Numbered from the stretch's first letter, positions 47,016-55,699 are shown. The stretch: 64,000 nt of DNA from Tamlana crocina (GCA_040429635.1 CP158972.1:219918-283917), one strand, 5' to 3'. The notes: generated from the sequence alone by a model not told the origin. Translations and numbers: made by a program.

Positions 47016-47603
47016 TTAATTAGATTCTTCAAAATTTGTGTTTGTTGGTTTTTCCAATTTTACTCTTCCGGTAGAGGTTTCATCATCACTTATAATTTCA
47101 AAATTAAAATTGTCTATTAAAGCATCGCCTGTACCATCGGTTAGTACGCCGTAGGAAATATTAGTTGCAGATTTTGGAACGTCGAGAATGATTTCATATT
47201 TTTTCCAAGGTGTAGAGCCTTTTATAGGCCTGTCTCCCATATTGTCAAAACTTAAGGATTGTCCTTTAATTGGGCCATCAACACGCATCCACATTCCTGT
47301 CCAACGTTTAACATCAATAGTTTTTATGTAGCCTGTTAATTTTACTTTTTTTCCTAAAAAATCAGTTGGTTGAAAACTTTGCATTATGGTGCCAAAACCA
47401 TCTATTTTAGATTCTTTGGATTTTAAATATGCTACGTTACTATTTCTTTCCTTATCGTGGCTTATACCTATTTTATAACTTTCAGGTTTACTTCCTGCAA
47501 TGTGCCAGTTTTTAACAGTTTGAGCTTTAATAGTATTTGGATAAAATACGCATGTTGCAAGAATAATTGTGCTTAAAATAAGGTTGAGTGTTGTTTTTTC
47601 CAT
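47016..47603 (-). CDS. secreted protein with jelly-roll (carbohydrate-binding-like) fold
   Basis: A 195-aa exported protein; the signal peptide ends near residue 28 (TIKAQT). The body reads as a galactose-binding/CBM-like beta-sandwich: WHIAGSKPESYKIGIS, then GKKVKLTGYIKT, WTGMWMRVDG, PWKKYEIILDVP and GTGDALIDNFNFEI. The DALIDNF ending is typical for such folds. I cannot name the family with certainty. Being the promoter-proximal gene of the ECF sigma operon, it may be a sensor partner or a product of the same regulon. Confidence 0.72.
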   Translation of the reverse strand: MEKTTLNLILSTIILATCVFYPNTIKAQTVKNWHIAGSKPESYKIGISHDKERNSNVAYLKSKESKIDGFGTIMQSFQPTDFLGKKVKLTGYIKTIDVKRWTGMWMRVDGPIKGQSLSFDNMGDRPIKGSTPWKKYEIILDVPKSATNISYGVLTDGTGDALIDNFNFEIISDDETSTGRVKLEKPTNTNFEESN

Positions 47604-47787
47604 CGGTGTAAATTTAATAGTTAATAAATATCTTTATTTTTAAATACACCTAAATGCGTAAAAGGTTCATATTATCATAAAGTTTTTTTACTTCGACTAG
47701 GTTTAACACAAGTAAGATTTGCCAAGTCTAGCTAAACAGAAAAGTTTTTTAGCTATCTTTAAGCATACTAACCAATTTTCTTAAACT

Positions 47788-48270
47788 ATGGAATTCAATT
47801 TTTTAGCCATGATTGTGGCTGCGGTTTCGGCCTTGGTGGTCGGTTTTATTTGGTACAACCCAAAAACTTTCGGAACGGCTTGGATGAAAGCGGCCGACAT
47901 GACCGAAGAAAAAATGAAAGGGGCCAACATGGCCAAAATCTTTGGTTTGGCACTGCTTTTTGCGTTTTTACTTTCTACGGCACTTCCCGGAATTGTAATC
48001 CACCAAATGGGAGCTTTTAGTTTGGTAGGGGGCGACCCAGCCAATGCATTACCGTCGTACGAAGTGTTTATGGCCGATTATTCCGATGCGTTCAGAACCT
48101 TTAAACATGGCGTATTCCATGGCGTGTTAACAGGTATTTTTATTGCTTTGCCTATATTGGGCACCAATGCGCTTTTCGAGCGTAAAAGCGCTAAATACAT
48201 TTTTATAAATGCCGGATATTGGATTGTTACCCTGGGTTTAATGGGCGGCATTATTTGCGCATGGAAATAG
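47788..48270 (+). CDS. DUF1761 integral membrane protein
   Basis: A 160-aa membrane protein with four hydrophobic segments. The family opening VVGFIWYNPKTFGTAWMKA and the later FKHGVFHGVLTGIFIALPI are typical DUF1761. Function unknown. It is followed by a strong terminator. Confidence 0.85.
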   Translation: MEFNFLAMIVAAVSALVVGFIWYNPKTFGTAWMKAADMTEEKMKGANMAKIFGLALLFAFLLSTALPGIVIHQMGAFSLVGGDPANALPSYEVFMADYSDAFRTFKHGVFHGVLTGIFIALPILGTNALFERKSAKYIFINAGYWIVTLGLMGGIICAWK

Positions 48271-48298
48271 ATTTTTTGTAAACTTTTAACATATTTAA

Positions 48299-48336
48299 AG
48301 ACTGAGAATTGTAATTTTCAGTCTTTTCTTTTTTGT
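48299..48336 (+). terminator. rho-independent terminator after the DUF1761 gene
   Basis: AGACTGA (48299-48305) pairs with TCAGTCT (48318-48324), extended inward by AAT/ATT, followed by a long T-rich tail to 48336. It ends 1 bp before the proposed TTG start of the next gene. Confidence 0.85.
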
Positions 48337-48337
48337 A

Positions 48338-49492
48338 TTGATACACTATAAAATTTACGCATCATTTAACGAACTTCCGCTGGGATGGGACGCTTTAGCA
48401 AAACACGATGTGTTGTTGCAATCGCATTATTTACAAGCCATGGAAGAAGCTACTCCAACAAACATCCAATGGTTTTACATTGGTGTTTTTAAAAATGAGG
48501 CTTTGGAAGGCATTGCCATTGCGCAGCGGGTGCAGTTGTATTTAAAGGATATGTTTCGCAACACGCAGGTATCGTGCATCAAAACGTTTTTTAAGGATGT
48601 GGTGTCGCGGGTTTTAAAAGGCAATATTTTGGTGGTGGGCAACTTAACGCATACGGGGCAGCACGGACTTTTTTATAATCCGAAAGCCCTCTTGAAAACT
48701 GAATTTTTTGAGGCTATTTTTTCAGCTTTGGATGATATTGCTAAAAGAATCAAGCGCAATCAAAATAAAAAAATAAGAGCGGTTGCCTTAAAGGATTTTT
48801 TTAAGGATGACGCCATTCACGAAGCTAAAGCTATTTTCGATTCCGAAAATTTGCACCAAGTGTATGTGCAACCCAATATGATACTTTCCGTAAGGCCAGA
48901 GTGGAAAACGTTTCAAGACTATTTGCAAAGCCTCAATAAAAAATACCGCGACCGCTATAAACGGGCCCGTAAAAAACGAAATTCCATAAAAACCGTTGAA
49001 ATGGATTTGGATGCTATTGAAAAGCACACACCCGAACTGCATCGCTTTTACATGAACGTCTCCAACAATGCCAAGTTTAATACGTTTATACTTCCCGAAA
49101 ATCATTTTTATAGTTTAAAACTTCAGCTAAAGGAAAACTTCAAGGTTTTTGGTTATTATTTAAAAGGCGAATTGGTTGGTTTTTTTACGCTCATTTTGAA
49201 CAACCAAGATTTGGAAACCTATTTTTTGGGTTATGATAAAGCGCATCAATACCCCAACCAGCTGTATTTAAACATGCTTTACGACATGTTGGAATTCGCT
49301 ATAAGCAACCAATTTAAAAAAGTGGTTTATGCCCGTACAGCCATGGAAATAAAAAGTTCGGTGGGGGCAAAAGCCAAGCCCATGGTGGTGTATTTAAAGC
49401 ACACTAACAGCTTTTTAAACGGTATTTTTAGATTAATCTTTAAGTTGATGAACCCATCGGAAGATTGGGAGGTGCGCCACCCGTTTAAATAG
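48338..49492 (+). CDS. GNAT/FemAB-like acyltransferase domain protein
   Basis: A 384-aa cytosolic protein. The C-terminal half resembles the BioF2-like/FemAB double-GNAT fold: SLNKKYRDRYKRARKKRNS, then GYYLKGELVGFFTLILNN, TYFLGYDKAHQYPNQLYLNM and KPMVVYLKH near the end. Possible roles are aminoacyl or acyl transfer onto a cell-wall or lipid precursor; I cannot specify. The open frame's natural start is a TTG (48338) that abuts a terminator; the first ATG (48439) would drop the first 34 residues. The start is therefore unsettled. Confidence 0.75.
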   Translation: MIHYKIYASFNELPLGWDALAKHDVLLQSHYLQAMEEATPTNIQWFYIGVFKNEALEGIAIAQRVQLYLKDMFRNTQVSCIKTFFKDVVSRVLKGNILVVGNLTHTGQHGLFYNPKALLKTEFFEAIFSALDDIAKRIKRNQNKKIRAVALKDFFKDDAIHEAKAIFDSENLHQVYVQPNMILSVRPEWKTFQDYLQSLNKKYRDRYKRARKKRNSIKTVEMDLDAIEKHTPELHRFYMNVSNNAKFNTFILPENHFYSLKLQLKENFKVFGYYLKGELVGFFTLILNNQDLETYFLGYDKAHQYPNQLYLNMLYDMLEFAISNQFKKVVYARTAMEIKSSVGAKAKPMVVYLKHTNSFLNGIFRLIFKLMNPSEDWEVRHPFK

Positions 49493-49549
49493 ATTTGTTT
49501 TAGTAACTTTCAAAAATGGGATTGGTAATGTCATTAACATCTAATTTTT

Positions 49550-49623
49550 GTCAGGTCGAGCGGAGTCGAGAAGCCTTTAAAAAAACATTTATAAAATTAG
49601 GTCTCGACTCCGCTCGAAGTGAC
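49550..49623. repeat. GTCA...TGAC inverted repeat upstream of the histidine kinase gene
   Basis: Left arm GTCAGGTCGAGCGGAGTCGA (49550-49569, plus GA) and right arm 49602-49623, ending GCTCGAAGTGAC, are complementary over 20 of 22 positions with a 30-nt loop. It could act as a terminator-like hairpin for the preceding gene. Confidence 0.9.
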
Positions 49624-49693
49624 ATTGAGCTTTAAAATTGAACAGAAATAGAATACTTTTTACCTTTACCATTGTTAATTACAAAGTTTGTCA

Positions 49694-51373
49694 ATGAGCC
49701 TAAGAAACCTCATACTCATCATCATAAACAGCTTGATTTTTATGGTGATACTCATGTTGTCCATCACCTTTTACAATCAGTTTTCAAAGGTATTGGACGA
49801 TAGAATTCTGCTTCAGCTCAATTCCATAAAAACCTTAAAACAAATTCAGCTTGAAAATTTAATCCAAACGGAATGGAAAACTTTTTTGGCGGAACAAAGC
49901 AATGAATTTTCAATTGACAGCCTCGATATGGAGCTGCCTCAAAGCGTGCTGCGTACTTCTGGAATTTATGATTTTACGAGCTACAACAAAGAAGGTAAGA
50001 CTTCAATAGGGTTGGTTTCGGTAAACGATAGCATGGTAAAGGCAAAAATTATCCCATACAACAAAATCAAGGAAATCCTATTGGAACGTGCTGGAATGGG
50101 GGAGAGCGGGGAGTCTTATTTAGTTGGGGCCGATTTTACCATGCGTTCGCCATCGCGGTTTATGCCAGAAAAGGCGCCTTCATCCATCAAAGCCAAAACC
50201 AAAGGGGTGGTTGATGCGCTTTCGGGAACTACCGGCAGAGGGGTGTTTCATGACTATCGCGGCATTGATGTGTACAGCGTTTACAGCCCCATATCCGTTT
50301 CTAACCTCAAGTGGGTTATCCTTTCGGAGATTGACACCAGCGAGGTAAAAGCCCCATTGGAACAACTTAAATTAAGGCTGTTGGGACTCATTTTAATCAT
50401 CATGACAGCGGCTATCGTGCTATCGTTGTTTTTAACCAAAATTATTACCAACCCCATTTCGAACATGCGTAAAAGTTTGAAGGTAATGGCCGATGGCGAC
50501 TACAACCAAACCGACGATTTTGTTATCAATTCCAACGAAATAAAGGACATGTTCGATGCTTTGGCGAACCTTAAAAAATCGTTACAGGGTGCGGTAAGTT
50601 TTTCCAATGAATTGGGAAAGATGAACTTAAATTCCAATTACGTTCCTAAAAGTCAGAATGATTTATTGGGAAAAAGTTTGATAAAAATGCGTGACAAACT
50701 GTTGGAGTTCCGAAATAAGGAAAACAAAAACAGGGTTAATACCAAACGCCTGATGGTAGATGGTTTGGAAAACGAACGCCGACGTCTCTCACGCGAACTG
50801 CACGACGGTATTGGTCCGTTGTTAACTTCGTTGAAATTTTATATTGAAAATCGTATTGAAAGCCCCACCCAAAAGGCTGAAATGAAAAAGATTCTCGATG
50901 GCACGATTTCAGAAATCCGACTGATGTCGAATGCCCTAATGCCTTCAACCATAGACGATTTTGGCGTTGGTGTGGCGCTCACCAATTTTGTGGATAACAT
51001 CAAAAAAACTTCTGGCATTTCCATAGAGTTTGAAGACTTAACCAAGGAAAACGAGAGTAAAATCACGAAAAACCAAGCCATCAATATTTTTAGGATAGGA
51101 CAGGAATTGATTAATAATACCTTAAAACATTCCAAAGCAAAAAATATCCGGATTACCCTTTCGGAATTTGACGATTTCATTTCCCTTTTTTATTTTGACG
51201 ATGGCGAAGGCTTTAACATCAATACCGTAAAACTGGGTTCGGGCATTATTAACATGAAAGAACGGGTTGAGATCTGTAACGGTGAAATTAAAATAAAATC
51301 GAAACAGGGCAATACCACTTTCGAAATCGAATTACCTATTGAACATGAAGAAAATAAAACTAATCATAGCTGA
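49694..51373 (+). CDS. sensor histidine kinase, NarL-type (HisKA_3) with extracellular cache-like domain
   Basis: A 559-aa inner-membrane kinase from the ATG at 49694. TM1 (about 6-28), periplasmic sensing domain (about 30-225; SYLVGADFTMRSPSRFM and VYSVYSPISVSNLKWVILSE suggest a double-cache fold), TM2 (about 230-252), HAMP (about 254-308), then HisKA_3 with phospho-acceptor His370 in RLSRELHDGIGP, and a HATPase domain (GSGIINMKERVEICNG). The response regulator begins inside its last 29 bp. Ligand unknown. Inverted repeats bracket the two-gene unit. Confidence 0.93.
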   Translation: MSLRNLILIIINSLIFMVILMLSITFYNQFSKVLDDRILLQLNSIKTLKQIQLENLIQTEWKTFLAEQSNEFSIDSLDMELPQSVLRTSGIYDFTSYNKEGKTSIGLVSVNDSMVKAKIIPYNKIKEILLERAGMGESGESYLVGADFTMRSPSRFMPEKAPSSIKAKTKGVVDALSGTTGRGVFHDYRGIDVYSVYSPISVSNLKWVILSEIDTSEVKAPLEQLKLRLLGLILIIMTAAIVLSLFLTKIITNPISNMRKSLKVMADGDYNQTDDFVINSNEIKDMFDALANLKKSLQGAVSFSNELGKMNLNSNYVPKSQNDLLGKSLIKMRDKLLEFRNKENKNRVNTKRLMVDGLENERRRLSRELHDGIGPLLTSLKFYIENRIESPTQKAEMKKILDGTISEIRLMSNALMPSTIDDFGVGVALTNFVDNIKKTSGISIEFEDLTKENESKITKNQAINIFRIGQELINNTLKHSKAKNIRITLSEFDDFISLFYFDDGEGFNINTVKLGSGIINMKERVEICNGEIKIKSKQGNTTFEIELPIEHEENKTNHS

Positions 51374-51977
51374 CGACCACGAGCTTTTTAGAAATGGCTT
51401 AAAAGAACTGTTGAAAAAGCACGACGATATCGACATTGTAAAATCCGTTGGAGACGGAAAAGAATTTATGGAAGCGTTGGAAATAAATAATGATATCGAC
51501 ATTGTTTTGCTCGACATTACCATGCCAAACATGGATGGTTTTGAGGTTTTAAGCCAAATAAAGAAACAAAACGCAAGAGTAAAACCTATTGTGATTTCGA
51601 TGCATGACGATGGAAACTATATCGCCAAATGTGCTAAAGCGGGCGCCTATGGCTACATGCTTAAAAACACCGATGAAGACGAGTTAATTAAGGTAATCCG
51701 GATTGTTGATCAGGGCAAAAAATACTTCAGCCCCATGATTGCCGAAAAGATGGTCAATTTTATGTCTGAACAAAAAGTTAGCGAAAACATTCTGTCCAAT
51801 AAAGAAAAGGAGGTGTTAGAGCTTATTTCAGAGGGCTTGACTACCAAAGATATTGCTGCGAAATTATTTGTAAGCACGCGAACAATTGAAACCCACCGCG
51901 CCAATATTTTGAGAAAGCTTGAAGTAAAAAATACCGCCGAATTGATAAAAAAAGCCGCACAGATTAATTTGATTTAA
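51345..51977 (+). CDS. NarL/FixJ-family response regulator (LuxR-type HTH)
   Basis: A 210-aa DNA-binding regulator from the ATG at 51345, overlapping the kinase gene by 29 bp. The receiver domain has the acidic pair DDHE near residue 11, phospho-acceptor Asp57 in VLLDITMPNMDG, and Lys in YMLKNTDEDE. The LuxR HTH (about 145-205) contains LSNKEKEVLELISEGLTTKDIA and STRTIETHRANILRKL. Cognate partner of the upstream kinase. A perfect 18-bp palindrome 178 bp downstream may be a target site. Confidence 0.95.
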   Translation: MKKIKLIIADDHELFRNGLKELLKKHDDIDIVKSVGDGKEFMEALEINNDIDIVLLDITMPNMDGFEVLSQIKKQNARVKPIVISMHDDGNYIAKCAKAGAYGYMLKNTDEDELIKVIRIVDQGKKYFSPMIAEKMVNFMSEQKVSENILSNKEKEVLELISEGLTTKDIAAKLFVSTRTIETHRANILRKLEVKNTAELIKKAAQINLI

Positions 51978-52027
51978 AACCATAATATTCAAAAGTTGAA
52001 CTCGGATTTCAACAAAAATTAACAGTT

Positions 52028-52100
52028 GTCACCTTGAGCGCAGTCGAAAGGTCTTTAGAGACTAGGATTACGATTGGGTTTCGACTTCGCTCAACCTGAC
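52028..52100. repeat. GTCA...TGAC inverted repeat downstream of the response regulator
   Basis: Left arm GTCACCTTGAGCGCAGTCGA (52028-52047, plus AA) and right arm TTTCGACTTCGCTCAACCTG (52079-52098, plus AC) are complementary at 19 of 22 positions, with a 29-nt loop. It is a near-copy of the repeat at 49550-49623. Confidence 0.88.
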
Positions 52101-52154
52101 ACACTGGGTTTGTTTGATATTAAAACGTAATTTAAACCCTGCCATTAACGTTTT

Positions 52155-52172
52155 ATCCGTATAAATACGGAT
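52155..52172. promoter_or_regulatory. 18-bp palindrome, candidate operator
   Basis: ATCCGTATAAATACGGAT (52155-52172) is a perfect inverted repeat (8-bp arms, 2-bp centre), followed at once by another half-site ACGGATTACG. It lies 47 bp upstream of the -7 element of the small secreted repeat protein and downstream of a NarL-type regulator gene; such regulators bind short inverted repeats. Confidence 0.5.
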
Positions 52173-52218
52173 ACGGATTACGTGGTTTCAATTACCAGTA
52201 AAGGCTCTGTTTTACACT

Positions 52219-52226
52219 TATTTTTG
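52219..52226 (+). promoter_or_regulatory. Bacteroidota-type -7 element
   Basis: TATTTTTG (52219-52226) fits TAnnTTTG and is 28 bp before the ATG of the repeat protein. No clear -33 TTG. Confidence 0.5.
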
Positions 52227-52253
52227 TAGTATAATAAAAACTATAAAAAGATT

Positions 52254-52601
52254 ATGAAAAATATAGCCATTATTTTAGCATTGGTATTTGCAGCATCAAC
52301 TTCAGCTTTCGCTCAAAAAAGAAGCGATTTAACCGGGCCAGCTTACAAAAACTATAAGCACGGAAAGCAAAAAAGTGAACCTGTTACCATTTATTCAGTA
52401 GCAAAAGAAGAAAAATTAACAGGCCCAGCTTATAAGAACAAAAAGCACAATACAGATGCTTCTGATAAAACTTATACAGCGGTAGTATTTGGTTCTGATA
52501 AGTCTGATTTAAAAGGACCAGAATACAAAAATTACAAGCCTTGGAGAGACAATGAAGGTAACGATAATTCCAACTCTCTTATCGCTAAAAACGAAGAGTA
52601 A
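52254..52601 (+). CDS. small secreted protein with three GPxYKNxK repeats
   Basis: A 115-aa exported protein; the signal peptide is MKNIAIILALVFAASTSAFA. The mature part contains three copies of one motif: DLTGPAYKNYKH, LTGPAYKNKKH and DLKGPEYKNYKPW, spaced about 30 residues apart and separated by variable, charged linkers. No known family comes to mind. The conserved Gly-Pro-x-Tyr-Lys-Asn core is basic and could bind an anionic polymer, but that is a guess. It has its own promoter and possible operator and lies next to a two-component system. Confidence 0.8.
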   Translation: MKNIAIILALVFAASTSAFAQKRSDLTGPAYKNYKHGKQKSEPVTIYSVAKEEKLTGPAYKNKKHNTDASDKTYTAVVFGSDKSDLKGPEYKNYKPWRDNEGNDNSNSLIAKNEE

Positions 52602-52690
52602 TCTGGTTGATAAGGTGTAAATTAGTAGTTTTTTAAGACTTTTTCGTTTTCATTTTTGTAATTTACTGCTAACACAAAAAGCAAATTAAA

Positions 52691-52894
52691 ATGGAAGCAC
52701 AAAAAAAAGATATTTTAACCGAAATCTCAACGCTTACTAGAACCATTGAAGACGATTATCCCGAGCTTCAAAAATATTTGGATGAAAGCCGAGGTACGTT
52801 ACCACAAGGCGAGGTAAGTGCCACTTTAAATCAGAAGGAATTAGAAGATTACCGAAACAGTTTAAAAAAACTGATAGAAGGATATAAAAAATAG
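52691..52894 (+). CDS. small uncharacterised cytosolic protein
   Basis: A 67-aa, mostly helical and charged protein (MEAQKKDILTEISTLTRTIE, ending LKKLIEGYKK). No signal or membrane segment. It starts with a clear ATG and is followed 4 bp later by a strong terminator, which supports a real gene. Function unknown. Confidence 0.7.
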   Translation: MEAQKKDILTEISTLTRTIEDDYPELQKYLDESRGTLPQGEVSATLNQKELEDYRNSLKKLIEGYKK

Positions 52895-52896
52895 CA

Positions 52897-52936
52897 AAAA
52901 AAAGCCCATTGGAAATATTTCTAATGGGCTTTTTAA
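52897..52936. terminator. bidirectional terminator between convergent genes
   Basis: AAAGCCCATT (52901-52910) and AATGGGCTTT (52923-52932) pair perfectly, with A-run on the left and T-run on the right, so it can end both the 67-aa gene (+) and the SPFH gene (-). Confidence 0.9.
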
Positions 52937-52957
52937 GTTTTAAGAGGAATGGTTTGT

Positions 52958-53881
52958 TTATTCCTCTTTTTTCTTTTTGGCGTTTTTCATGGCCTCTCCA
53001 ATTTGGTTACTAGCAGTAAAACTGGCCACCATATCGTTTAGCATGTTGCTGCCAGCCTGTGGCGCATTGGGCAATAAAATAAGGTTGCTATTGGTTTCTT
53101 CTCCTAAAGATTGCAAGGTGTCGTAATGCTGCGTTACAACAATTAATGCAGAAGCCTCTTGGCTGTTAATTCCAACGCGGTTCAACACTTCAACCGACTC
53201 TTCCAAACCTCGGGCAATCTCGCGACGTTGATCGGCAATACCCTGACCCTGCAAACGCTTACTTTCAGCTTCCGCTTTGGCTTTTTCAACAATTAATATA
53301 CGTTGGGCGTCGCCTTCGAACTGTGCGGCTATTTTTTCGCGTTCTGAGGCATTAATACGGTTCATGGCAGCCTTTACCTGTGGATCGGGATCAATGTCGG
53401 TTACAAGCGTTTTAATGATGTCGAATCCATAATCGAGCATAGCATCGTTGAGTTCCGCTTTAACGGCAAGTGCGATGTCATCTTTTTTAACAAACACATC
53501 ATCCAATTTCATTTTTGGTACTTCGGCACGCACCACATCAAATACGTAACTGGTAATTTGGTCGTGTGGATAATCCAATTTATAAAAGGCATCGTACACT
53601 TTTTGACTCAAAACACGGTATTGAACGGATACTTTCAAACGAACAAATACATCATCCAATGTTTTGGTTTCAACGATAACATCCAATTGTTGAATTTTTA
53701 AGCTTAATCGCCCAGCGACTTTGTCAATCAATGGAATTTTAAGTTGAAGCCCCGATTGGCGAATACTGTGGAATTTTCCAAATCGTTCGATAATAGCAGC
53801 GGTTTGCTGCTTCACGATAAAAAACGAGGCAAATAAAATAACCAGGCCAAGAATAATAAAGGGAAGATAAAAGAAGCTCAT
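52958..53881 (-). CDS. SPFH/band 7 domain protein (stomatin-like)
   Basis: A 307-aa membrane-anchored protein. One N-terminal hydrophobic segment (FFYLPFIILGLVILFASFFIV) precedes a band 7 domain (about 25-190, ERFGKFHSIRQSGLQLKIPL, DVFVRLKVSVQYRV) and an Ala/Glu-rich coiled coil (about 175-240, KAKAEAESKRLQGQGIADQR). The C-terminus is short and basic. Such proteins form oligomeric membrane microdomain scaffolds. No NfeD-type partner is adjacent. Confidence 0.93.
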   Translation of the reverse strand: MSFFYLPFIILGLVILFASFFIVKQQTAAIIERFGKFHSIRQSGLQLKIPLIDKVAGRLSLKIQQLDVIVETKTLDDVFVRLKVSVQYRVLSQKVYDAFYKLDYPHDQITSYVFDVVRAEVPKMKLDDVFVKKDDIALAVKAELNDAMLDYGFDIIKTLVTDIDPDPQVKAAMNRINASEREKIAAQFEGDAQRILIVEKAKAEAESKRLQGQGIADQRREIARGLEESVEVLNRVGINSQEASALIVVTQHYDTLQSLGEETNSNLILLPNAPQAGSNMLNDMVASFTASNQIGEAMKNAKKKKEE

Positions 53882-53927
53882 AATGTTTAGTTAAAAGGTT
53901 TAAGAAAATTAAGATACAAAAATATGC

Positions 53928-53935
53928 TATATTTG
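53928..53935 (+). promoter_or_regulatory. Bacteroidota-type -7 element
   Basis: TATATTTG (53928-53935) matches TAnnTTTG exactly and lies 19 bp before the ATG of the barrel protein gene. Confidence 0.55.
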
Positions 53936-53954
53936 ATCGCTTAGAGGCTTACAA

Positions 53955-54638
53955 ATGAAACGAATCCGACTTTTCCTATTAGTAGCTGTGGCACTATGTT
54001 TTGTTACAAATAATTTTGCGCAAAGGGGCAATTACCCCATAACCAATGGTTTTAACATTACCGGCGGAATTGCTAAATTCAATATTCTTACCGATAATTT
54101 TGACACCAAAGAATCTAATGGATTTGTAGGCGGCTTTATGGCGAATGTGGATATTCCGTTACGTTGGTACAATATGAGTTACGGTTTGCAATTTTCGGAA
54201 AGTCATGTGGAGATTGCGGGACGCCCCACCATGATAAGCACCGAAAATGAATTTATCGATTATAAGTTGTTTGCTGTGCAAGTGGCGATGCTCATGCACG
54301 TAAAAGTGATTCCCAACCATTTTACCATTGATGTTGGCCCCATGATACAGTACAACAGTAAACTGGAGTTTGACGATAAAAACCAGGAAGGTTATTACAT
54401 AAATAACTACGCCAACTTAACAGCCGAGGATATCACCAACATTTCGCAGTTTCATTTTAATGGTGCTGTTGGGGCTTCGGCAGGCATTAAAAATTTTAAG
54501 CTTAAAGCCCAATACATTTACGGGTTTACCAATATGTTAAAAAAACTGGAAAAACAGGATTTGGATACGAGTGGGGGAGATGCCCGTTTTAAAGGCAACC
54601 AAAGTATGCTGGTTTTTGGGGCTACGGTGTCGTTTTAG
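53955..54638 (+). CDS. outer-membrane beta-barrel protein (PorT-like)
   Basis: A 227-aa exported protein; signal peptide to about residue 22 (CFVTNNFAQ). The body shows alternating strands with aromatic girdles (FNITGGIAKFNIL, RWYNMSYGLQFSESHVEI, FKLKAQYIYGF) and ends in a strand with terminal Phe (MLVFGATVSF), typical of an outer-membrane barrel. Overall size and start resemble PorT/OMP_b-brl proteins. Specific role unknown. Confidence 0.78.
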   Translation: MKRIRLFLLVAVALCFVTNNFAQRGNYPITNGFNITGGIAKFNILTDNFDTKESNGFVGGFMANVDIPLRWYNMSYGLQFSESHVEIAGRPTMISTENEFIDYKLFAVQVAMLMHVKVIPNHFTIDVGPMIQYNSKLEFDDKNQEGYYINNYANLTAEDITNISQFHFNGAVGASAGIKNFKLKAQYIYGFTNMLKKLEKQDLDTSGGDARFKGNQSMLVFGATVSF

Positions 54639-54778
54639 AACGTTTAATGTGATTGTGTAAAGGTTGTTGCGTGTGCAAGCAACTAGCTCATTAAAAATGG
54701 AATGAACCAGAGGAAAATCCGCAGGATTTTCCGAGTGGGCTAGAACCAAGCAATTTTTTTACATCGTATTGGCTACAG

Positions 54779-55630
54779 TTATTTTTTAATTTTATAATCA
54801 AATTTTTCAGTTAAAAATCTATTTGCTATTTCGTTAAAAATTATTGGATTGTTCTGAGGAGCTCCATGATTAAGACCTGGCATAATACAAAGTTGACCTT
54901 TAGGAAGATTATTATAAATTTCTACTGCATGTTCATTTTTTATAATATCTCTGTCACCGACAATTATCAATACTTGGGCTTTTATTTTTTTTAAATCAGA
55001 ATGACTTATATTGGGTTGATATAATAACATTTCTGATAATTGTATATATGATTCCCAGTCACGGGAATTATCTCCTTTAGACCTCATTTTTCTTGCACTT
55101 ATTAATCTTTCTTTAACTCCTTTGGGAGCCCAAGCATGGACAGCTGTAGTGTCTGGTCTCAAGTTTGGCGCCATTGCGACTATTTTCTTTATTTTAATGT
55201 TTCTATTGATACCCATTTTTAATCCTATTACGCCTCCATCACTCCAACCAAGTATATTTATGGAATCCAACTTCAAATAATTCACTAAGCTCTCCCAATC
55301 TTTTGCAATTTGATTAAAAGTAAGAGAGTCTGTTTTTAATTCCGATTTCCCTTGGCCTCTACTGTCAGCAACAATGATTCTGTATTTATTTTTGAAATAG
55401 TCAATTTGATATTCCATTGTTTTAATGTCTCCTTTGTTTCCATGTATTAAGAGTAATGGTTCACCCTTACCATATTCTTCATAATAAATTTTAGCTCCAT
55501 TTAATTCTACATACTTTCCAACGGAATCATTATTTCCATAAGGTGTTTCAAATTTATTTTGGGCATTTGTAAAACTAAATTGAAAAACCAATAAAAGTAA
55601 TATGGTTTGATGAATTATCGCATATTTCAT
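54779..55630 (-). CDS. exported alpha/beta hydrolase
   Basis: A 283-aa hydrolase with signal peptide (to FTNAQN, about residue 24). Alpha/beta fold motifs: oxyanion LLLIHGNKGD, nucleophile elbow GWSDGG (Ser), acid VGDRD and catalytic His in GLNHGAP. The residue order matches bromoperoxidase/esterase-like members. Substrate unknown; periplasmic. The gap upstream (55631-55968) holds a diverged copy of the gltX 3' intergenic sequence. Confidence 0.9.
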   Translation of the reverse strand: MKYAIIHQTILLLLVFQFSFTNAQNKFETPYGNNDSVGKYVELNGAKIYYEEYGKGEPLLLIHGNKGDIKTMEYQIDYFKNKYRIIVADSRGQGKSELKTDSLTFNQIAKDWESLVNYLKLDSINILGWSDGGVIGLKMGINRNIKIKKIVAMAPNLRPDTTAVHAWAPKGVKERLISARKMRSKGDNSRDWESYIQLSEMLLYQPNISHSDLKKIKAQVLIIVGDRDIIKNEHAVEIYNNLPKGQLCIMPGLNHGAPQNNPIIFNEIANRFLTEKFDYKIKK

Positions 55631-55699
55631 TTTTTCTGTTTTAATTGTAGCTAATTTAAAGGATATACGTTTGTTTAAATACTGAAAAAAAGTTCTGTA

